Part shown: piece by piece, positions 1-8,161 of the stretch
Layout of the letters: each line of letters opens with the position of its first letter
Numbering within the stretch: the first letter of the stretch is position 1
Assembly: GCA_041191165.1 (NCBI GenBank)
Contig: JBEEPJ010000008.1
Span: forward strand, 1 to 21,937
Reading direction: 5' to 3'
DNA: 21,937 nt
Source: CAMCYM01 sp041191165
GTDB taxonomy: Bacteria; Bacteroidota; Bacteroidia; Flavobacteriales_D; Sanyastnellaceae
Program-made: the position numbers and the translations under genes
The notes under the pieces: model-generated
The model's input: only the letters and a program-made list of their open reading frames with translations
Databases searched by the model: none
What the model was told of the DNA's origin: nothing

Positions 1-584
1 CCCCCGTCCCTTTCGTCAGCCCGGAATTTCAAGAGAAAGCGCTGAACCAAATCATCATCCCTACCATCAAAGGGCTGGAAAAAGAGGGGATTCCCTATGT
101 GGGATTCCTGTTCTTCGGGCTCATCAAGGTGGGGTCTGACCCCTTCGTGATCGAATACAATTGCCGGTTAGGCGATCCGGAGACCGAGGTGCTCATGCCC
201 CGCATCAAGAGCGACCTGCTGGACCTCTTGGACAGCGCTGCTTCCGGCATGTTGTCTGAAAGCGACGTGGAAATCGACCCCCGGGCTGCGGCTACGGTGG
301 TGGTCGCCTCGGGCGGTTATCCCGGGCCTTTCGAGAGAGGAATGGAAATCAACGGGTTGGACAATACAGCCGATGTGGAAGGCCAAATCTTCCACGCAGG
401 CACCCGCCTGTTGCGCAAGAAATTCGTCACCCAAGGCGGCAGGGTTCTTGCCTGTACAGGGTGGGGAGACCGCCTCAGTACCGCGGTGGACAATGCCCAA
501 GCGCTCGCAAAAGGCGTGAACTTTGAAGGTTCCTTTTACCGGAACGACATCGGTCAGGACGTACTCGATTTGGACCGCGTCTAA
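1..584 (+). CDS. purD: Phosphoribosylamine-glycine ligase, C-terminal part (5' end outside window)
   Basis: GAR synthetase joins glycine to phosphoribosylamine using ATP, an early step of purine synthesis in the cytoplasm. The reading frame is open from base 3 to the TAA at 582-584, giving about 193 residues. The visible part holds the end of the ATP-grasp domain, with the family signature EYNCRLGDPETE followed by VLMPRIKSDL, and then the C-terminal domain (ASGGYPGPFERG, then VLACTGWGDRL). An internal ATG at 99 is not the start, because homologous sequence continues upstream to the window edge. The gene converges on the small - strand gene at 617-805, with 32 bases between and no obvious terminator hairpin. 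purQ lies only about 1.3 kb downstream, so purine genes are loosely grouped here. Identification is firm; the N-terminal half cannot be judged. Confidence 0.96.
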   Translation, partial: PVPFVSPEFQEKALNQIIIPTIKGLEKEGIPYVGFLFFGLIKVGSDPFVIEYNCRLGDPETEVLMPRIKSDLLDLLDSAASGMLSESDVEIDPRAAATVVVASGGYPGPFERGMEINGLDNTADVEGQIFHAGTRLLRKKFVTQGGRVLACTGWGDRLSTAVDNAQALAKGVNFEGSFYRNDIGQDVLDLDRV

Positions 585-616
585 TCGCCCTTTAGGACAG
601 CAGACCGGCCGCAGAA

Positions 617-805
617 TCAGATGATATCGCCCTTGCGCTTCGCTTCTTCCGTGAAACGCTTTTGCAGGCGCAGCCAGAAGAACAACCCGCCAAACCCGAG
701 CAACACCACAGCCATGTTCACCGGGCTGCTGATGGGAACGAGGATGTTCTCAAAGGTCCATTCGATGAACTTGCCGATGGGGTAAATGATTTCCTGCGTG
801 TTCAT
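617..805 (-). CDS. Small single-pass membrane protein, DUF6341-like
   Basis: This encodes 62 residues starting MNTQEIIYPIGKFIEW. Residues about 30-46 form one hydrophobic membrane segment (MAVVLLGFGGLFFWLRL), followed by a short charged tail (QKRFTEEAKRKGDII), so the C-terminus is probably cytoplasmic. The same frame stays open upstream to 1177, but that part lies antisense to the next gene and looks like shadow sequence. I chose the ATG at 805 because the hydrophobic protein starts there and a TATTTTTG -7-like box lies 17 bases before it. Size, layout and position beside a DUF6427-type protein resemble flavobacterial DUF6341 proteins, whose function is unknown. That family link comes from remembered resemblance and was not tested by a search. 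Confidence 0.7.
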   Translation of the reverse strand: MNTQEIIYPIGKFIEWTFENILVPISSPVNMAVVLLGFGGLFFWLRLQKRFTEEAKRKGDII

Positions 806-822
806 GGCGCGTAATTTCACTG

Positions 823-830
823 CAAAAATA
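823..830 (-). promoter_or_regulatory. Candidate Bacteroidota -7 box for the small membrane protein gene
   Basis: On the - strand these bases read TATTTTTG, an exact fit to the TAnnTTTG -7 element known from Bacteroidota housekeeping promoters. It ends 17 bases before the ATG at 805. No convincing TTG element was found about 20 bases further upstream, so this is a candidate only. It lies in the 30-base gap between two divergent genes. Confidence 0.4.
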
Positions 831-835
831 CACCA

Positions 836-1918
836 ATGTCCTCGTTCCTCCGCTCCCACCAGCCCATCGCCTGGGCATGGGTGCCGCTGACCGCGGTTCT
901 CCTGTCGGGCGCGCTCTACGATGGGAGCGCCGCGGGCTGGACGCGGGCCGGCGGAGCGGTGCTGCTCGCCGCCTTGCTGCACCGCATGTATGTGGGCAAC
1001 GAATATGTCAAGCGCGGAGACCCCGCCCTGGCCTGGCTCTTCGTGGTCATCTGGCTCCTGGCCACCCCGATCGACCCCGCCCTGACAGGGGGACCACTGG
1101 ACTGGGCGGCAGCGGCCTGTGCGCTGGTGGCCGGAAACATCTTGCTCAAGATGTACCGCCAAGCCCGGATCAGCCACCTGACCTTCAGGGCCGGGGCGGC
1201 CGCGGGCATCGCCATCGCCCTGGACCCTTTTTACGGCTTTTTCTGGGCTGCCCTGGCCCTTACCCTCGGGTTAAACCGGCCGTTCCAGCTGCGGGAATGG
1301 CTGCTGTTGCTCATCGGTTCGATTTGGACGGGGGGGCTCGGCTGGGGCGTGATCGCAGCGTTGCGCGTGGAAGCCAAGGGGTGGAGGCAGATTCGGGAGG
1401 CCGCCTCACTTTCAATTGAAGTTGAAAAGGCCTGGGCTGCTTGGGGAATCGCCGCAGCCGCAATCACCCTGCTCGGCTGGGCAGCCATGACAGGCACCAT
1501 GAAGCGGGTTTCCTTCCGAAGCCAAACGGCGCGTTCTCAAACCACCATCCTGTTCCTCGCCGCGGCTGTCCTTTTTGCATTGGGGGGTTGGGCCACCTTC
1601 GCCGGCCAGTTGGGTCCAGGCGGTGCGGGTATTTTTTGGAGGCCGCAGTTGCCGCTGTTTTTCAGTTGTATGACCGCATTCTCCTGGGTGTGGTGGATGC
1701 CGGGGGGCGATGGAGCGCCGTTGCTCACCGGACGCAAAAAGCGTTGGGCCTTTCGATTGCGCTGGGGAGTGCTCTTGCTGGGGCTGGGGCTGGCCGCTTG
1801 GGCACAACGCGCCAGCCGTGCATCTACCCCCGGCGGCACCTCTGCCCGTGAAACGGGAACAAGTATTGCCCCTGATGAGGGGGATTCCTCGCGCGCATTT
1901 CCGAACTTGGTGCCATGA
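836..1918 (+). CDS. Polytopic inner-membrane protein, DUF6427-like
   Basis: This 360-residue protein is very rich in Leu, Ala, Gly and Trp and has about nine or ten hydrophobic segments, so it is surely an integral membrane protein. The middle carries FQLREWLLLL, resembling the R-x-x-x-FREW region I associate with DUF6427 proteins of Bacteroidota, which have no known function. The last 40 or so residues are hydrophilic and low in complexity (rich in Ser, Thr, Gly, Ala). The ATG at 836 is the first in frame and lies only 30 bases from the divergent small membrane-protein gene. The stop overlaps the purQ start as ATGA (1915-1918), so the two are probably co-transcribed and translationally coupled. 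No enzyme motif is visible. The family label is an inference from composition, context and one motif. Confidence 0.75.
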   Translation: MSSFLRSHQPIAWAWVPLTAVLLSGALYDGSAAGWTRAGGAVLLAALLHRMYVGNEYVKRGDPALAWLFVVIWLLATPIDPALTGGPLDWAAAACALVAGNILLKMYRQARISHLTFRAGAAAGIAIALDPFYGFFWAALALTLGLNRPFQLREWLLLLIGSIWTGGLGWGVIAALRVEAKGWRQIREAASLSIEVEKAWAAWGIAAAAITLLGWAAMTGTMKRVSFRSQTARSQTTILFLAAAVLFALGGWATFAGQLGPGGAGIFWRPQLPLFFSCMTAFSWVWWMPGGDGAPLLTGRKKRWAFRLRWGVLLLGLGLAAWAQRASRASTPGGTSARETGTSIAPDEGDSSRAFPNLVP

Positions 1919-2607
1919 AATTTGGCGTGATCACCTTCCCCGGCTCGAACTGTGACATGGACATGGTTCACGCCCTGCGGGATGACCTGGGCTTCGAAGT
2001 GACTTCGCTTTGGCACAAGGACCGCGACTTGAAAGGATCGGATGTCGTCGTGCTTCCCGGCGGCTTCAGCTACGGCGACTATCTGCGGAGCGGTGCACTC
2101 GCGCGGTTCGCGCCCATCATGGACGCCGTGGTCGAGCATGCGGCCCGCGGCGGGCGGGTGTTTGGGGTGTGCAACGGGTTTCAAATCCTCTGTGAAGCCG
2201 GCTTGTTGCCCGGCACGCTGTTGCACAACGCCCAGCGGAAGTTCGTCTCCCGAAATGTCTTCATCCGCCCCGTTTCCGAGCGGGCTCCCCTGACCGCAGG
2301 ACTCGACAAGGACAAGGCCCTGCAGATTCCGATTGCACACGGGGAGGGCAACTACTTTGTGGATGAAGCGGGTTTGGCCTTGCTCAAGGCAAACGACCAA
2401 ATCCTCTTCACCTACTGCGACGAAAGCGGCGCCTCACAGCCCTGGTCCAATCCCAACGGCGCGCTGGAGAACATCGCAGGCGTCTGCAATGCGGAGCACA
2501 ATGTCTTCGGGATGATGCCGCATCCGGAGCGCGCGAGCAGCCCGGCGCTGGGCAACACCGACGGGCGCGCCATCCTCGAGGGGCTCGTGGCGCAAGTGCT
2601 CGCGTGA
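1915..2607 (+). CDS. purQ: Phosphoribosylformylglycinamidine synthase subunit I (glutaminase subunit)
   Basis: PurQ releases ammonia from glutamine for the PurL synthetase, the fourth step of purine synthesis, usually in a PurL-PurQ-PurS complex. The 230-residue protein is a complete class I glutamine amidotransferase. It has the FPGSNCD start, the oxyanion-loop region GGFSYGDYLR (49-58), the nucleophile elbow GVCNGFQIL with Cys86, and the MPHPERA motif with His203 and Glu205 completing the triad. The length is normal for the free-standing subunit. The start overlaps the upstream stop by four bases (ATGA). The gene implies that this organism has the split PurL/PurQ/PurS form rather than the single long PurL that fuses synthetase and glutaminase. 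purL and purS are not in the window. Confidence 0.97.
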   Translation: MKFGVITFPGSNCDMDMVHALRDDLGFEVTSLWHKDRDLKGSDVVVLPGGFSYGDYLRSGALARFAPIMDAVVEHAARGGRVFGVCNGFQILCEAGLLPGTLLHNAQRKFVSRNVFIRPVSERAPLTAGLDKDKALQIPIAHGEGNYFVDEAGLALLKANDQILFTYCDESGASQPWSNPNGALENIAGVCNAEHNVFGMMPHPERASSPALGNTDGRAILEGLVAQVLA

Positions 2608-2626
2608 GGATTAAACTTATTGGGGT

Positions 2627-2634
2627 TAGATTTG
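2627..2634 (+). promoter_or_regulatory. Candidate -7 box upstream of dxs
   Basis: TAGATTTG matches the Bacteroidota TAnnTTTG -7 consensus exactly and ends 17 bases before the ATG at 2652. It sits in an AT-richer gap of 44 bases after purQ. The TTG element expected further upstream is not evident. If real, it would let dxs be transcribed independently of purQ. Confidence 0.4.
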
Positions 2635-2651
2635 TTGCTGTTCAGCGGTAA

Positions 2652-4622
2652 ATGCCCCCGCAACTCCCTGCCATGCAGCCTTATCCCGCCGGCCCCCTCC
2701 TTTCCCGTATTCAGGAACCCGCTGATCTGCGCAATCTTTTCAGCCACGAAGACCTTCGGGCCATCAGCGACGAGTTGCGCCAGTTCATCATCGATGTGGT
2801 CTCGGAGAAGGGGGGGCACTTTGGGGCCAGCCTTGGGGTGGTGGAACTGACCGTCGCCTTGCATTACGCTTTCAATACGCCCGACGACCAAATCGTGTGG
2901 GATGTGGGGCACCAGGCTTACGGGCACAAGATTTTGACGGGGCGACGCGATGTTTTTCACACCAACCGCCAATACAAGGGCATCTCAGGGTTCCCCAAGC
3001 GGAGCGAAAGCCCCTACGACACCTTCGGCGTGGGGCACAGCAGCACAAGCATCTCGGCGGCGCTGGGCATGGCGGTGGGCAGTCGGTTGGAGGGAAACCG
3101 CAAGCGGCAGCATGTGGCGGTGATTGGGGATGGGGCGATGACGGCGGGTTTGGCCTTCGAAGGCCTCAACCACGGGGGGGTAGAAGACACGAATTTGCTG
3201 GTCATCCTCAATGACAACTGCATGTCCATCGACCCCAATGTGGGGGCGTTGAAGGAATATCTCACGGATGTGACCACGTCCCACACGTACAACAAGGTGA
3301 AGGACGAGGTATGGCATCTGCTGGGGCGCATCAGCAAGTTTGGCCCCAACGCGCAAGCCATCGCACAGAAGGTGGAACATGCGGTCAAGTCCGCGATGTT
3401 GCAGCAGAGCAACCTCTTCGAGTCCTTGAACTTCAGGTACTTCGGGCCGGTGGATGGGCATGATGTGGAGCACCTGGCGCGGATCCTCGCGGATCTGAAG
3501 GACATCCCCGGGCCCAAGTTGCTGCACTGTGTGACGAAGAAGGGCAAGGGCTACGGACCCGCAGAGGCCGGCAGCCCCACCGAGTGGCACGCCCCGGGTC
3601 TGTTCAACAAGGAGACGGGCGAGATCATCAAATCCCAGCCCAAGCAACCGGAACCTCCCAAGTTCCAGGACGTCTTCGGGCATACCATCATCGAGTTGGC
3701 AGAGCGGAACAGCAAGGTGGTCGGGGTCACGCCGGCCATGCCCACGGGTTCTTCGCTTAAGTTCATGCTGGATGAGATGCCCGACCGGGCTTTCGATGTG
3801 GGCATTGCGGAACAGCACGCCGTGACATTTTCTGCCGGCATGGCCACCCGGGGGTTGGTGCCTTTCTGCAACATCTACTCCAGTTTCATGCAACGGGCCT
3901 ACGATCAGGTCATTCACGACGTGGCCATCCAGAAGTTGCATGTGGTGTTTTGCTTGGACCGGGGCGGAGTGGCCGGAGCGGATGGACCTACGCATCATGG
4001 GGCTTATGATTTGGCCTACATGCGGTGTATCCCGCACATGGTGGTCGCCGCGCCGATGGATGAGGTCGAATTGCGCAACATGATGTACTCCGCGCTGGAA
4101 TGCCAGCACGGGCCCTATTCGATTCGCTACCCGCGGGGCAACGGTTCGATTGTGGCGTGGCGGCAACCTTTCGAGGAGATTCCCGTGGGCCGCGGTCGGC
4201 GATTGCGAGCGGGGAAGGACCTGGCCATCCTGAGCATCGGCGCCATCGGAACGGAGGCAACACGCGCGGCGGAGCAACTGGCCCAGCGCGGCATCGACGC
4301 AGCGCATTACGACATGCGGTTTGCCAAGCCGCTCGACGAGGTCATGCTCCATGAAGTCTTCGGGGCTTTCGATACCGTCATCACGTTGGAGGACGGTTGT
4401 GTGTTGGGGGGGATGGGAAGTGCAGTCGTCGAGTTCATGGCGGAAAATGGATATCAAACCCAGGTGCGCCGGCTGGGGATGCCCGACCGCGTGGTGGAGC
4501 ATGGGTCGCAGGCGCAGCTGTATGCGGAGTGTGGATACGACGCCGCTGCGGTGGTAGAAACGGCAGAGGCGCTGCTGGCTGCGAAAGCTGCGCGGACGGC
4601 GCGTGGCTTGTACACGGCCTGA
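2652..4622 (+). CDS. dxs: 1-deoxy-D-xylulose-5-phosphate synthase
   Basis: Dxs condenses pyruvate and glyceraldehyde 3-phosphate with thiamine diphosphate, the first step of the MEP isoprenoid pathway. The 656-residue protein has the whole family layout. There is an N-terminal region with VWDVGHQAYGHKILTGRRD (about 82-100), the ThDP-binding stretch GDGAMTAG (159-166) running to NDN (187-189), and the pyrimidine-domain IAEQHA with catalytic Glu387. DRGGVAGADGPTHHG (436-450) and a C-terminal transketolase domain follow. The ATG at 2652 has an A-rich upstream context and a -7 box; the ATG at 2673 (MQPYPAGPLL) would give 649 residues and matches typical Dxs N-termini equally well. The 4009-4022 stretch resembles an intergenic motif discussed under findings but is plain coding sequence here. 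The next gene starts six bases after the stop. Confidence 0.97.
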   Translation: MPPQLPAMQPYPAGPLLSRIQEPADLRNLFSHEDLRAISDELRQFIIDVVSEKGGHFGASLGVVELTVALHYAFNTPDDQIVWDVGHQAYGHKILTGRRDVFHTNRQYKGISGFPKRSESPYDTFGVGHSSTSISAALGMAVGSRLEGNRKRQHVAVIGDGAMTAGLAFEGLNHGGVEDTNLLVILNDNCMSIDPNVGALKEYLTDVTTSHTYNKVKDEVWHLLGRISKFGPNAQAIAQKVEHAVKSAMLQQSNLFESLNFRYFGPVDGHDVEHLARILADLKDIPGPKLLHCVTKKGKGYGPAEAGSPTEWHAPGLFNKETGEIIKSQPKQPEPPKFQDVFGHTIIELAERNSKVVGVTPAMPTGSSLKFMLDEMPDRAFDVGIAEQHAVTFSAGMATRGLVPFCNIYSSFMQRAYDQVIHDVAIQKLHVVFCLDRGGVAGADGPTHHGAYDLAYMRCIPHMVVAAPMDEVELRNMMYSALECQHGPYSIRYPRGNGSIVAWRQPFEEIPVGRGRRLRAGKDLAILSIGAIGTEATRAAEQLAQRGIDAAHYDMRFAKPLDEVMLHEVFGAFDTVITLEDGCVLGGMGSAVVEFMAENGYQTQVRRLGMPDRVVEHGSQAQLYAECGYDAAAVVETAEALLAAKAARTARGLYTA

Positions 4623-4628
4623 GTTGGG

Positions 4629-5156
4629 ATGAGCATGGAACGCGACGATCAGCCCATCATCAACCGGGTGGAAGCCAGTGACTTGGTGACCTTGGACCTG
4701 GCGAAAAGGTGGGAGGTACCCGCGTTTATTGAAGTGGATTTGGCTGGGCATCTCTGGGAGGGATGGGTGTTGCGGGAACGCGAATTCCGGGAGGCGCTGC
4801 GGCTGTGGGATGCGGCGACCTATGGGGGCAAGCACGTGGCGCTGTTCTGTTCCAGTGATGCGATTTTGCCCGATTGGGCTTGGATGTTGACCACCTCGCG
4901 GCTGGTTGCGCTGGGGGCCACTGTGCAAATGGGAACTGCGGAAGAAGTTAAAAATCAGTGGATTGTAGACCAAATCCGGCACCTCAACCCCGAGGAGTTC
5001 CGCGACGCGAAATTGGTCATCAAGGGATGTTCCGGCATGGGGGGGGCACAGGCGCTCGGGGCCTTGGTGCAACAGCTTCAGCCGGTGACGGCTTCCATGT
5101 TGTACGGCGAGCCCTGCAGCACGGTGCCCATCTGGAAACGGCCCGCCACGCGGTAG
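4629..5156 (+). CDS. DUF2480 family protein
   Basis: This 175-residue soluble protein matches the DUF2480 family of Bacteroidota throughout: an opening INRVEASDLVTLDL, the core HVALFCSSDAILPDWAWML, then KLVIKGCSGMG, and a closing SMLYGEPCSTVPIWK. Three conserved cysteine positions are visible: one before SSDAI, one in the KGCS motif and one in the EPCS motif. Their spacing could suit metal or sulfur chemistry, but no function is established that I know of; relatives are often found near iron-sulfur assembly genes. ATG 4629 is followed by a second ATG at 4635. The gene starts six bases after dxs and lies 31 bases before polA, so it is probably part of the same transcription unit as dxs. Confidence 0.88.
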   Translation: MSMERDDQPIINRVEASDLVTLDLAKRWEVPAFIEVDLAGHLWEGWVLREREFREALRLWDAATYGGKHVALFCSSDAILPDWAWMLTTSRLVALGATVQMGTAEEVKNQWIVDQIRHLNPEEFRDAKLVIKGCSGMGGAQALGALVQQLQPVTASMLYGEPCSTVPIWKRPATR

Positions 5157-5187
5157 CATCCTCGGCTGCTGGGGCTAAATTGCGGGC

Positions 5188-8073
5188 ATGATCACTGCTC
5201 CCGCGGAGAGGAAGTTGTTCCTCATCGATGCCTTTGCCGTCATTTTCAGAGCGTACTACGCTTTCATCAAAAACCCGCGCATCAACTCCAAGGGGGTCAA
5301 TACGTCCGCGGTTTTTGGGTTTACCAATGCGCTGCTGGATGTACTCGGGCAAGAACGCCCATCCCACCTCGCCGTGGTCTTTGACGCGCCCGGTGATACG
5401 TTCCGCAACGTCCAGTTTCCCGCGTACAAGGCAAACCGGGACGAGACGCCGGAGGACATCAAGCGTTCCATCCCGCTGATCATCGATTTGCTCAAGGCCT
5501 TCGACATCCCCATGATTTCTCTCGTGGGCTATGAGGCGGACGACCTCATCGGCTTCATCGCGCAACATGCGGCCGCCGAGGACTTCGATGTCTACATGAT
5601 GACGCCGGACAAGGACTTCGGTCAGCTGGTGACCGACCGCATCCGCATCTTTCGACCCGGGCGCAACGGCGACGGCGCAGAGGTTTGGGGCCCGGAGGAA
5701 GTGTGCGCCCGCTTCGAGGTCAAAGAACCGCGGCAGGTCATCGACCTCCTGGGCCTGATGGGAGACAGCGTGGACAACATTCCCGGCATTCCCGGCGTGG
5801 GGCCCAAGACGGCGACGAAGTGGCTGGCGGAGTTTGGTTCGCTGGAAGCGGTGTTGGAACAGGCCCACACCCTGCCCGGAAAGATGCGCGAAAAGGTGGA
5901 GGCGAACCGGGAGCTGGCCCTGTTGTCCAAGTCGTTGGCGACCATTTGTCTCGATATTCCTTTCGACGTGGACCTCGAAGCCATGCGCATGGGGCATCCG
6001 GATGTCACCCTGCTCAACCAGCAGCTGGAGTTGCTGGAGTTTCGAACGGTGGGGAAGCGGGTGGCCGAGATTTTCCGGGGTGCGGAAGGCCTCGGGGCGG
6101 GATCGGGGGTGGACAGAGCTTCCGGCGCTGCAGCGGATTCCCCTGCGGCCCAAAAGAGCCCGCCGCCCGCCACGGGCCAGCTGGACCTCTTCGGAAGCCC
6201 GGTCGAAAACGGAACCGCCCCCGGGGCCGGGGAGTCCGACGTCACCTGGGATCGGGGGTACAAGAAGCTGGCCGACGTCCCCCATGCGTATGCGATGGTG
6301 CAGGACTGGGAAGCCCTCCGGCAAATGCTCTCGGTCTTGGAGCAGGCGACCGCCTTCGCCTTCGATACGGAGACGACGGGGTTAGACGCCCGCAATGCGG
6401 AATGGGTGGGCTGTTCATTCGCCACGGAGCCGGGCAAGGCCTGGTGGATTCCGGTGCAGGGAGGACCGTGGAGCCGGGAGGAATTGAGGGAAGCATTGCG
6501 GCCCGTGCTCACAGACCCGGGGAAAACTTGCGTGGGGCATAACCTCAAGTTTGACCTGCAAGTGATGCGTGCTCAAGGGCTGAAAATAGGCAACACCCTG
6601 TGGGACAGCATGGTGGCCCATTACCTCTTGCAACCCGAAACGGCACATGGCATGGACCGGCTGGCGGAAGTGGAGCTCGGCTATGAGACCATTCCCATCG
6701 AGGCGCTCATCGGGAAGAAGGGCAAAACCCAGCGGTCCTTAGGTGATCTGCCGCCCGAATCCATCACGGATTACGCTTGCGAGGATGCGGACATCACGTG
6801 GCAGCTGGCAGAGAAGTTCAGTCCCCAGTTGGAGACGGTGGGGGCGGCGGACTTGGCCCGCGATGTGGAGATGCCCCTCGTGCAGGTGCTGGCGGACATG
6901 GAGTGGGCCGGGGTGCGACTCGACACGGAAGCCCTGGAGGCCTATAGCGCAGCGCTCGAAACCGACCTCATCGCCCTGCAGTCCAGCATCCACGCGCTGG
7001 CGGGAACGGCGTTTAACGTGGACTCCCCCAAGCAGTTGGGCGACGTCCTGTTCGAGCACCTCAAGATTCCCGCGAAGCTCAAGAAGACCGCCACCGGGCA
7101 ATATCCTACGGGGGAGGAGGTGTTGGCCAAACTCAGCAACCTCCACCCCATCATCGCCGAAATTCTGCGCTACCGGCGCCTGAAAAAACTGCGCAGCACC
7201 TACCTCGAGCCCCTCCCCAAGCTCGTCGATGCCCACACCGGCCGGCTGCACACCCATTACGCACAGACCGTCGCCGCCACCGGCCGCCTGAGCTCTTCCC
7301 ACCCCAACCTCCAGAACATCCCCATCCGGACGGAGGAGGGACGGGCCATCCGCAAGGCCTTCGTGCCCCGGGACGACCAGCACGTGCTCATCGCCGCCGA
7401 CTACAGCCAAATCGAACTCCGCGTCGCCGCTTCCATGAGCCAAGACCCGGGCCTCGTGGAGGCCTTCCTCAGCGGCCACGACATTCACCTCGCCACCGCC
7501 GCCCGGGTCTTTCAGGTCCCGCTGAGCGCAGTCGACCGCGAGATGCGCAGCAAGGCAAAGGCGGTCAACTTCGGCATCCTCTATGGACAGGGGGCCTTCG
7601 GGCTCGCCGAGAACCTCGGCATCTCGCGCACCGAGGCGAAGGAAATCATCGACGCCTACTTCGCCCAGTTCACGGGATTGCGCGACTTCACCGCCCAATG
7701 CGTGGCGCGCGCCCGGGAAACGGGGTACGCCGAGACCCTGCTGGGGCGCAGGCGCTACCTCCCCGACATCAGCTCCGCCAATGCGAACGTCCGGGCCTTC
7801 GCCGAGCGCAACGCCGTGAACGCCCCCATCCAAGGCTCCGCCGCCGACATCATCAAAGTCGCCATGGTCCGCATCCCCCCCGCCCTGCGCTCGGCCGGTC
7901 TCAGCACGACCATGACGATGCAGGTGCACGACGAACTCGTGTTCGACGCGCCCCAGCATGAAGCCGAGGCTGCCTCCCGCATCATCCGGGACGTCATGGA
8001 AAATGCCGTGAAGCTCGCCGTCCCCCTCGTCGTGGACCTCCAGGTGGGACGCGATTGGCTGGAAGCGCACTGA
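5188..8073 (+). CDS. polA: DNA polymerase I with 5'-nuclease and proofreading domains
   Basis: PolA fills gaps and removes RNA primers during lagging-strand synthesis and repair. The 961-residue protein has three domains. The 5'-3' nuclease (about 8-300) shows MMTPDKDFGQLV and GDSVDNIPGIPGVGPKTA (192-209). An Ala/Pro/Gly-rich linker spans about 300-350. The 3'-5' exonuclease (about 355-550) keeps the acidic FDTETTGLD (392-400), HNLKFD (451-456) and CEDADIT, so proofreading should be active. The polymerase domain has motif A DYSQIE (738-743), motif B RSKAKAVNFGILYG (787-800, with Phe at the sugar-selection position) and motif C VHDE (913-916). ATG 5188 follows a TAAATT box by six bases and has no Shine-Dalgarno sequence. 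Base composition changes within the gene: the coding strand is G-rich up to about 7140 and strongly C-rich after it. Confidence 0.98.
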   Translation: MITAPAERKLFLIDAFAVIFRAYYAFIKNPRINSKGVNTSAVFGFTNALLDVLGQERPSHLAVVFDAPGDTFRNVQFPAYKANRDETPEDIKRSIPLIIDLLKAFDIPMISLVGYEADDLIGFIAQHAAAEDFDVYMMTPDKDFGQLVTDRIRIFRPGRNGDGAEVWGPEEVCARFEVKEPRQVIDLLGLMGDSVDNIPGIPGVGPKTATKWLAEFGSLEAVLEQAHTLPGKMREKVEANRELALLSKSLATICLDIPFDVDLEAMRMGHPDVTLLNQQLELLEFRTVGKRVAEIFRGAEGLGAGSGVDRASGAAADSPAAQKSPPPATGQLDLFGSPVENGTAPGAGESDVTWDRGYKKLADVPHAYAMVQDWEALRQMLSVLEQATAFAFDTETTGLDARNAEWVGCSFATEPGKAWWIPVQGGPWSREELREALRPVLTDPGKTCVGHNLKFDLQVMRAQGLKIGNTLWDSMVAHYLLQPETAHGMDRLAEVELGYETIPIEALIGKKGKTQRSLGDLPPESITDYACEDADITWQLAEKFSPQLETVGAADLARDVEMPLVQVLADMEWAGVRLDTEALEAYSAALETDLIALQSSIHALAGTAFNVDSPKQLGDVLFEHLKIPAKLKKTATGQYPTGEEVLAKLSNLHPIIAEILRYRRLKKLRSTYLEPLPKLVDAHTGRLHTHYAQTVAATGRLSSSHPNLQNIPIRTEEGRAIRKAFVPRDDQHVLIAADYSQIELRVAASMSQDPGLVEAFLSGHDIHLATAARVFQVPLSAVDREMRSKAKAVNFGILYGQGAFGLAENLGISRTEAKEIIDAYFAQFTGLRDFTAQCVARARETGYAETLLGRRRYLPDISSANANVRAFAERNAVNAPIQGSAADIIKVAMVRIPPALRSAGLSTTMTMQVHDELVFDAPQHEAEAASRIIRDVMENAVKLAVPLVVDLQVGRDWLEAH

Positions 8074-8161
8074 ACAGAAACCCGTTTAGAACTTTCTGGA
8101 TGCTTTCCCCGTATACCCGACGGAAAGGCCCATTTTGAGCCCGGATTTAAAAGCAAACTCC

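Noticed and set aside
4009..4022. Partial match to the recurring motif inside dxs
   Set aside because: It matches only in part and encodes conserved Dxs residues (YDLAYM), so chance is the better explanation.
2985..5159. 724-codon open frame on the - strand opposite dxs and the DUF2480 gene
   Set aside because: The translation is rich in His, Arg and Pro with no recognisable domain and lies wholly antisense to two firmly identified genes. Long antisense frames are expected in GC-rich DNA.
6739..8070. 443-codon - strand frame opposite the polymerase domain of polA
   Set aside because: It is Gly/His-rich shadow sequence mirrored from conserved polA motifs.
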